The notes beneath the pieces were generated by a model. It was given only the letters and a program-made list of their open reading frames with translations, had not been told where the DNA came from and searched no databases. From Flavobacteriaceae bacterium GSB9 (lineage in GTDB: Bacteria; Bacteroidota; Bacteroidia; Flavobacteriales; Flavobacteriaceae), in assembly GCA_022749295.1 (NCBI GenBank), contig CP062007.1, positions 124,001 to 188,000 on the forward strand: DNA of 64,000 nt. Reading direction: 5' to 3'. The position numbers and the translations under genes were made by a program. Each line of letters begins with the position of its first letter. The first letter of the stretch is position 1. Of the stretch, positions 59,599 through 64,000 are shown piece after piece.

Positions 59599-60183
59599 AT
59601 GAAACATAATAAAAAGCAAAAATACAGCATTACCCAGCAAGATAGAAGGTTGATAAACAACCATAAACCATGCCTAATTTGGTTCACAGGCCTGTCGGGG
59701 TCTGGTAAATCGACCATTGCCAACTTATTGGAAAAGGAACTGCATAAACAACAGGTTCATACCTACACGTTGGATGGTGATAACTTACGACGGGGTTTAA
59801 ATAAGGATTTAAAGTTTACTAAGGAAGACCGCACGGAAAACTTACGCCGCACGGCCGAGGTGGCCAAACTATTTATCGATGCGGGGATGGTCGTTATTGC
59901 TGCCTTTATTACGCCCTATAATAGTATTCGTGAGATGATCAAAACCATTGTTGGTGACGCCTATTATATAGAAGTATTTGTAAATACCCCGCTTGAAGTT
60001 TGCGAAAAGCGCGATGTGAAGGGTTTATATAAAAAAGCACGCAGTGGAGAGATTAAAAACTTTACGGGGATTAGTGCACCTTTTGAGATTCCCGAGCAAC
60101 CTACATTGGAAATCAAAACCCTTGAAGAGCCCCCGGAAGATGCGGTAAATCGGATTTTGGAGCTGTTAACAAAGCGGCTTTAG
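59599..60183 (+). CDS. cysC: Adenylylsulfate kinase
   Basis: CysC phosphorylates APS to PAPS. The 194-residue protein has the P-loop GLSGSGKST (residues 31-39), LDGDNLRRGLNKDLKF, and TENLRRTAEVAKLF. With cysQ it forms a PAPS supply and PAP removal pair. In a polysaccharide locus this suggests sulfated polysaccharide, but no sulfotransferase or sulfate adenylyltransferase genes are in the window. Confidence 0.96.
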   Translation: MKHNKKQKYSITQQDRRLINNHKPCLIWFTGLSGSGKSTIANLLEKELHKQQVHTYTLDGDNLRRGLNKDLKFTKEDRTENLRRTAEVAKLFIDAGMVVIAAFITPYNSIREMIKTIVGDAYYIEVFVNTPLEVCEKRDVKGLYKKARSGEIKNFTGISAPFEIPEQPTLEIKTLEEPPEDAVNRILELLTKRL

Positions 60184-60195
60184 GTTGTTAATTCA

Positions 60196-60210
60196 TGTCA
60201 TGCTGAACTT
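60196..60210 (+). repeat. Half class A repeat joined to the class B repeat
   Basis: tgtcatgctgaactt is the first half of a class A repeat. It stops abruptly where the class B 166-bp copy begins, which suggests a class B unit inserted into or recombined with a class A copy. Confidence 0.6.
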
Positions 60211-60375
60211 GGTTCTCGATACAATCCCGATAAAAATAATCGGGATCACTCGAACTGACAAGGTACTCGATACAATGTTCTCATGCTTCGAAAACCACTC
60301 GAACTGACATGGTTTGGTTATGGGTCGTCACGTCGAGTGGATTTGTGAGGGACGAACAAATTTGTATCGAGACGC
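60210..60375 (+). repeat. Class B 166-bp direct repeat, upstream copy
   Basis: This 166-base unit is identical to 60694-60859. Inside it, cactcga pairs with tcgagtg, and tctcgatacaa near the left end pairs with ttgtatcgaga near the right end. It therefore can form nested hairpins. It ends 24 bases before the GIY-YIG ATG. Confidence 0.95.
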
Positions 60376-60399
60376 GTTTATAAATTTTGACTTTAAACC

Positions 60400-60687
60400 A
60401 TGAAGATATACTATGTCTATATTTTAAAATGCTCAGATGGGAGCTATTATACAGGATTCACATCACACCTTAAAAACAGGTTTGTAGAACATCAAACGGG
60501 GAAACACAAAGACAGTTATACGTATACCAGACGCCCTGTTGAATTGGTTTTTTATGCTGAATTTACCGATCCAAACCTAGCAATTCGATCTGAAAAGCAA
60601 ATAAAAAAATGGTCTAAAGTTAAAAAGGAAGTTCTGATTAATAATGAGTTTGATAAATTGCCAAATTTGTCTAAGAAAAAGTTTTAG
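60400..60687 (+). CDS. GIY-YIG nuclease (UPF0213-like) between perfect direct repeats
   Basis: The 95-residue product is a stand-alone GIY-YIG nuclease: YYVYILKCSDGSYYTGFT, the arginine region KNRFVEH, the glutamate region AIRSEKQIKKW. It has the YhbQ/UPF0213 character and differs clearly in sequence from the nuclease at 58288. The left repeat copy ends 24 bases before its ATG and the right copy begins 7 bases after its stop codon. There is no other gene in the unit. It may have only a few natural partners; the biochemical role is unknown. Confidence 0.9.
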   Translation: MKIYYVYILKCSDGSYYTGFTSHLKNRFVEHQTGKHKDSYTYTRRPVELVFYAEFTDPNLAIRSEKQIKKWSKVKKEVLINNEFDKLPNLSKKKF

Positions 60688-60693
60688 GTGACA

Positions 60694-60859
60694 TGGTTCT
60701 CGATACAATCCCGATAAAAATAATCGGGATCACTCGAACTGACAAGGTACTCGATACAATGTTCTCATGCTTCGAAAACCACTCGAACTGACATGGTTTG
60801 GTTATGGGTCGTCACGTCGAGTGGATTTGTGAGGGACGAACAAATTTGTATCGAGACGC
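60694..60859 (+). repeat. Class B 166-bp direct repeat, downstream copy
   Basis: Identical to 60210-60375 over all 166 bases, at an offset of 484. The first difference is at 60860 (a instead of g). Confidence 0.95.
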
Positions 60860-61370
60860 ATTTTTCTAAAACCACTCGAACTGACACTATAAAGTTGATT
60901 CCTCATGCTGTACCAAAACTTTGTCATGCTGAACTCGTTTCAGCATCTCGTGTTGCCATTAAAAGAGATTCCTTCACTTCGTTCGGAATGACGGAAATTT
61001 GTGATGTTTTTATAATACTTTGCACGTTGAACGTATTTTAAAACCTCGTGTTGTGTTGTAATAAAGGGCCCTTCGACTGTACTCAGGGTGGCAGTATGGT
61101 TTGTTTTGTCATACCTGCGCAGGCAGGTATCCACTTAGTAAGCATGATTAAAAGGTCAGGTGGTTTTGAATAATGGATTACTGCCTTCGCAGGAATGACA
61201 GGTTGTTGTATTGGTTTTGTGAAATTCTCGTTTTCTCAGGAATGACAATAATTTGTCATGCTGAACTCGTTTCAGCATCTCATGTAGTTATTGATGTATT
61301 CCTGTTTTCGCAGGAATGACAGCGAGTTAACTCATGTCCTGCTGAATTTATTTAAGCATCTCAAAGTTCG
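60860..61370. repeat. Mosaic of dispersed repeats upstream of the ABC permease gene
   Basis: No gene is convincing in this region. It contains class A copies at 60922-60949 and about 61254-61281 and a degraded one near 61333-61361. There is one more class B piece (cactcgaactgaca near 60880) and ttccttcacttcgttcggaatgac at 60967-60990. Hairpins such as acctgcgcaggcaggt near 61113 and several tcgcaggaatgaca pieces complete it. The copies are irregularly spaced. From 61371 to 61501 there is ordinary AT-rich leader DNA. Confidence 0.75.
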
Positions 61371-61501
61371 TCAAATCTACAATAAAAACATTTTTTACTT
61401 TAAATGATTTTTCAGTAAGCATTTACCTCATTATATTTACTCTTTATAGCAAAAGGCATCTAGTAAATTGCAAGACAAACTGTAAATCGCCCAAAGAATC
61501 T

Positions 61502-62341
61502 ATGCCATTGGAAACCAGAATTTACCAAAAAGAAAACAACTTAAATGTTTTTAAGCTATTAAAAGCAAGTTTAAAAGATATCTATAGCTCTCGGTTTTTA
61601 GCCAAACAAATTACGGTTAGAGATATTAAGGCCCAATACCGGCAATCGTACTTTGGTATTCTATGGGCGTTTATTATGCCATTAACCACTGCTTTTGTCT
61701 GGATATTTTTAAGCAGTTCCGGAACGGTTAAATTGTCTGATACGGGTGTGCCGTACCCCGTATTTGTATTTTCAGGCACCCTTATTTGGTCTATTTTTAA
61801 GGAGGCCATTAATACCCCAACAAACAGTACCAATGCAGCCAAGGGCTTATTAAGTAAAATAAATTTCCCAAAAGAAGCATTGGTGGTATCGGGTATTTAT
61901 AAATTAGTGTTTAATAGCGCCATAAAGATTGCGTTACTTATTGTTTTAATGCTCGTTTTCGGTGTAGAATTTCAATGGACGCTACTGTTGCTGCCTTTGG
62001 CATTTCTGGCTGTTATTATGTTGGGCATTACTTTGGGGTTAATCATTACGCCGTTAAGTATGTTGTATAGAGATGTGGGAAAAATAGTAGGTTTGGGCCT
62101 GTCGTTTTTAATGTATATAACCCCTGTGGTTTATGCCATTCCCAAAACAGGTATTATGAAAACCCTTATGGAATATAATCCTTTAACCTCCATCATCCAA
62201 GTCACCAGAACGGTACTTTTGGGGGGCGAATTTCAATATGTTAATCAATATGTTATAGTATTGGCTATTTGCGTGCCGCTGCTGTTTTTAAGCTTGGTAT
62301 GGTATCGTTTATCCATTCCTGTAATTGTTGAACGAAATTAA
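61502..62341 (+). CDS. ABC-2 type polysaccharide export permease, Wzm-like
   Basis: The 279-residue protein has the ABC-2 permease pattern: an amphipathic N-terminus VRDIKAQYRQSYFGILWAFIMP, then six membrane helices, and the loop YRDVGKIVGLGLSFLMYITPVVYAI. It would export a lipid-linked polysaccharide together with the ATPase encoded at 62931. Confidence 0.93.
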   Translation: MPLETRIYQKENNLNVFKLLKASLKDIYSSRFLAKQITVRDIKAQYRQSYFGILWAFIMPLTTAFVWIFLSSSGTVKLSDTGVPYPVFVFSGTLIWSIFKEAINTPTNSTNAAKGLLSKINFPKEALVVSGIYKLVFNSAIKIALLIVLMLVFGVEFQWTLLLLPLAFLAVIMLGITLGLIITPLSMLYRDVGKIVGLGLSFLMYITPVVYAIPKTGIMKTLMEYNPLTSIIQVTRTVLLGGEFQYVNQYVIVLAICVPLLFLSLVWYRLSIPVIVERN

Positions 62342-62346
62342 TAAAA

Positions 62347-62439
62347 TGTGAAAAGTGAGACGTGAAAAGTGAAAAGTGAGACGTGAAAAGTGAATAGTGA
62401 AAAGTGAAAAGTGAATAGTGTGGCGTGTGATGTGAGTAG
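62347..62439 (+). repeat. Short-unit tandem repeat (gtgaaaa/gtgaga/gtgaata)
   Basis: About a dozen copies of a 7-8-base unit of the type gtgaaaa, with variants gtgagac and gtgaata, follow the permease stop codon. The unit has no coding signal. It belongs to the repeat family surrounding the four-helix-bundle gene. Confidence 0.8.
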
Positions 62440-62448
62440 TTGAAAAAA

Positions 62449-62506
62449 CGCTTCACGATTCCCGATTGTCGTTTCCCGTTTCACGAATCCCGATTTCCGT
62501 TTCCCG
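62449..62506 (+). repeat. cgtttcacgaatcccg-type repeat upstream of the four-helix-bundle gene
   Basis: Successive words cttcacgattcccg, cgtttcccgtttcacgaatcccg and tttccgtttcccg make a 58-base block ending just before the ATG at 62520. Related words flank the gene on the other side. Confidence 0.7.
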
Positions 62507-62519
62507 AAAAAAAAGAATT

Positions 62520-62870
62520 ATGGATCATAAAGAGTTGGATGTTTGGAAATATGGTATGGATTTGGTCGAACTTATTTATAAAGTTACTTCTGCCTTTCCT
62601 GATGATGAGCGGTTTGGTTTAACTAGCCAGATGCGTCGTGCAGCAATCTCTATCCCTTCTAATATAGCTGAGGGATGCGGTAGAAAAAGTGATAAGGAAT
62701 TAATTCAGTTTTTATCTATTGCTTTGGGGTCAGTAGCCGAATTGGAGACACAGTATTTAATTGCAGTTAGACTAAATTATATTGTGACAGATTCTAATAT
62801 TGATGATGTTATTTTAAAAGAGAAACAATTGTTACTAGGGTTTAGGAACTATGTAAAGCGGAAAACGTGA
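62520..62870 (+). CDS. Four-helix-bundle protein (S23/IVP-like)
   Basis: The product from the ATG at 62520 has 116 residues: MDHKELDVWKYGMDLVELIYK, then FGLTSQMRRAAISIPSNIAEGCGRK and SIALGSVAELETQYLIA. This is the four-helix-bundle family known from intervening sequences of 23S rRNA genes and as homologues of Avd proteins of diversity-generating retroelements. No rRNA or retroelement is nearby. It sits between the permease and ATPase genes of one exporter, inside repeats. Confidence 0.9.
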   Translation: MDHKELDVWKYGMDLVELIYKVTSAFPDDERFGLTSQMRRAAISIPSNIAEGCGRKSDKELIQFLSIALGSVAELETQYLIAVRLNYIVTDSNIDDVILKEKQLLLGFRNYVKRKT

Positions 62871-62924
62871 ATCGTCAAGCGTGAATCGTGAATCGCCTCA
62901 CGTTTCACGAATCACGTCTGACGA
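62868..62924 (+). repeat. gtgaatcgtgaatcg-type repeat downstream of the four-helix-bundle gene
   Basis: The block contains cgtgaatcg words and then cgtttcacgaatcacg, which matches the upstream block in the same and in inverted orientation. It ends just before the ATPase ATG at 62931. Confidence 0.7.
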
Positions 62925-62930
62925 AGAAAA

Positions 62931-64000
62931 ATGAACAAAAAGAATAAACATATAGAAAACAATACCAACGACGTCCTTGTAAAGGTAGAAGGCTTAAGCA
63001 AAAAGTTTTGCAAAGACCTTAAGACCAGCTTGTGGTATGGCGTAAAAGATTTAGTAAGTGGCGTAAGGGGCAATAAACACGAACGGCAACTGCGACCCAA
63101 AGAATTCTGGGCGGTAAAAGATGTGAGTTTTGAGCTGCGCCGTGGTGAGTGTTTGGGTTTAATAGGCCATAACGGTGCCGGAAAAAGTACCCTGCTTAAA
63201 ATACTAAATGGTTTGATAAACCCCGATGCCGGTAAAGTGACCATAAAAGGGCGTGTAGGCGCTTTAATAGAGTTGGGTGCTGGCTTTAACCCAATTTTGA
63301 GCGGACGCGAAAACATTTATAACAACGGCGCTATTTTAGGCTTTAGCCGTAAAGAGATAGACGAAAAAGTAGAGGCTATTATAGACTTTGCCGAAATACG
63401 CGAGTTTATTGATATGCCGGTACAAAATTATAGTTCTGGTATGAAGGTACGTTTGGGCTTTGCCGTAGCGGCGCAAATGGAACCCGATGTACTCATTATT
63501 GATGAGGTGTTGGCTGTTGGGGATATTGGGTTTAGAATTAAATGTTTTAATAAAATTACTGCTTTGTTACAAAAATGTGCAGTAATTATTGTTTCCCATT
63601 CGATGCCTCAAATAGCAAAAACAGCTACAGTAGGGTTGTTGATGGGAAAAGGAAAGGAAAAAATGCTTTCAAGAGATATTGGTAGAATTATAGAAATGTA
63701 TAATTCGGAATTTAAGAATAGTATTTCTAATGTTTTTTCTAAATGTATAAAATTAGAGCAATTATTAGTTAATCAAAAGGATATTCTAAATAATCAAATC
63801 AATGTTAATTTTGGAACAAACCTTGAATTAGATATTACATTTTTATTCGAAAGCAGGAATAAAGATGATTTAAATGCTTTTTTTAATGTGATTCTAATTA
63901 TTTCTGATAAAGAATTGAAGCCTGTAGCAACTACAAATTCAGATTTGTTTAATATTAATAAAGTCAGTAATCGCGTTTTTTTAAAGTTGAAAGTTCCTAA
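62931..64000 (+). CDS. ABC polysaccharide export ATPase, Wzt-like (3' end outside the window)
   Basis: The reading frame starts at the ATG at 62931 and runs off the end after about 356 residues. The ATPase has Walker A GHNGAGKST (near residue 83), the signature NYSSGMKVRLGFAVAAQ, and Walker B VLIIDEVLAVGD. Its partner is the Wzm-like permease. After about 63530 the sequence becomes markedly more AT-rich and no longer conserved-looking, the expected C-terminal carbohydrate-binding part of Wzt. The composition change suggests a domain exchanged separately from the ATPase. Confidence 0.93.
   Translation, partial: MNKKNKHIENNTNDVLVKVEGLSKKFCKDLKTSLWYGVKDLVSGVRGNKHERQLRPKEFWAVKDVSFELRRGECLGLIGHNGAGKSTLLKILNGLINPDAGKVTIKGRVGALIELGAGFNPILSGRENIYNNGAILGFSRKEIDEKVEAIIDFAEIREFIDMPVQNYSSGMKVRLGFAVAAQMEPDVLIIDEVLAVGDIGFRIKCFNKITALLQKCAVIIVSHSMPQIAKTATVGLLMGKGKEKMLSRDIGRIIEMYNSEFKNSISNVFSKCIKLEQLLVNQKDILNNQINVNFGTNLELDITFLFESRNKDDLNAFFNVILIISDKELKPVATTNSDLFNINKVSNRVFLKLKVP

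Noticed and set aside
60793-61134. ORFs on both strands across the repeat mosaic
   Set aside because: They consist of translated repeats and have no family resemblance.
60184-61370. CRISPR array
   Set aside because: Repeats differ in length, orientation and spacing, no uniform spacers are present, and no cas genes are in the window.
62347-62439. CRISPR or coding tandem repeat
   Set aside because: The unit is only 7-8 bases and the minus-strand ORF across it (62265-62456) is a translation of the repeat (repeated HYSLFTSHFS), so it is not a gene.
62520-62870. rRNA intervening sequence
   Set aside because: The four-helix-bundle protein is of the type found in 23S rRNA insertions, but no rRNA sequence is present on either side.

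Overview
The window looks like chromosomal DNA from a marine-type Flavobacteriaceae bacterium (phylum Bacteroidota). The evidence is the low GC content, several promoters of the Bacteroidota type (TAnnTTTG -7 element), weak Shine-Dalgarno signals, and lineage-typical genes: a BatA-type von Willebrand protein, DUF4835 and DUF6913 proteins, a Bacteroidota-type RNA polymerase omega subunit, an OmpA protein with thrombospondin type 3 repeats, and dense coding on both strands. I saw no rRNA, tRNA, CRISPR array or transposase. Layout: 0.4-5.0 kb holds pyruvate formate-lyase, its activase and a DUF3360 membrane protein. 5.1-7.8 kb is a minus-strand cluster (IMPACT/YigZ, HAD hydrolase, ribD, lipoprotein). 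7.8-12.4 kb holds a GNAT protein, prmC, ligA, a YhhN-like membrane protein and a DoxX protein, followed by a decayed paralogue of the YhhN-like gene (12.6-13.3 kb). 13.3-15.0 kb encodes the two halves of a 5'-nucleotidase as separate exported proteins. 15.0-27.5 kb is a long plus-strand housekeeping block (DUF6913, dapA, bamD, rpoZ, coaBC, DUF4835, recN, fabI, glycosyltransferase, YbbR/CdaR-like, coaE, sensor kinase and response regulator). 27.6-29.5 kb is a PHP-type metallohydrolase that looks acquired. 29.6-37.7 kb holds an SGNH hydrolase, an esterase, a metal-site-deficient dihydroorotase homologue, a BatA protein, a glycosyltransferase and an M61 peptidase. 38.1-54.8 kb holds a di-haem peroxidase and PhoX-like pair, a TIGR02757 protein, a lipoprotein, lolD, folE, secA, DUF2795, a cobalamin adenosyltransferase, an OmpA protein, a methyltransferase and an ABC-F ATPase. 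From 54.9 kb to the end runs a surface polysaccharide locus: Wza-like and Wzc-like export proteins, cysQ and cysC (PAP/PAPS metabolism), then the ABC exporter permease and ATPase (Wzm/Wzt type), the last cut by the window edge. The most unusual part is that this polysaccharide locus is interrupted three times by a tiny gene embedded in its own repeat family. A GIY-YIG nuclease gene at 58.3 kb has its last codons formed by one arm of the repeat around it. A second GIY-YIG nuclease gene at 60.4 kb sits exactly between two perfect 166-bp direct repeats. A four-helix-bundle (S23/IVP-like) gene at 62.5 kb lies between short-unit repeats. The arrangement recalls REP elements and their RAYT transposases, but with a GIY-YIG nuclease or a four-helix-bundle protein in the place of the transposase. 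It is my best candidate for a little-described system here.
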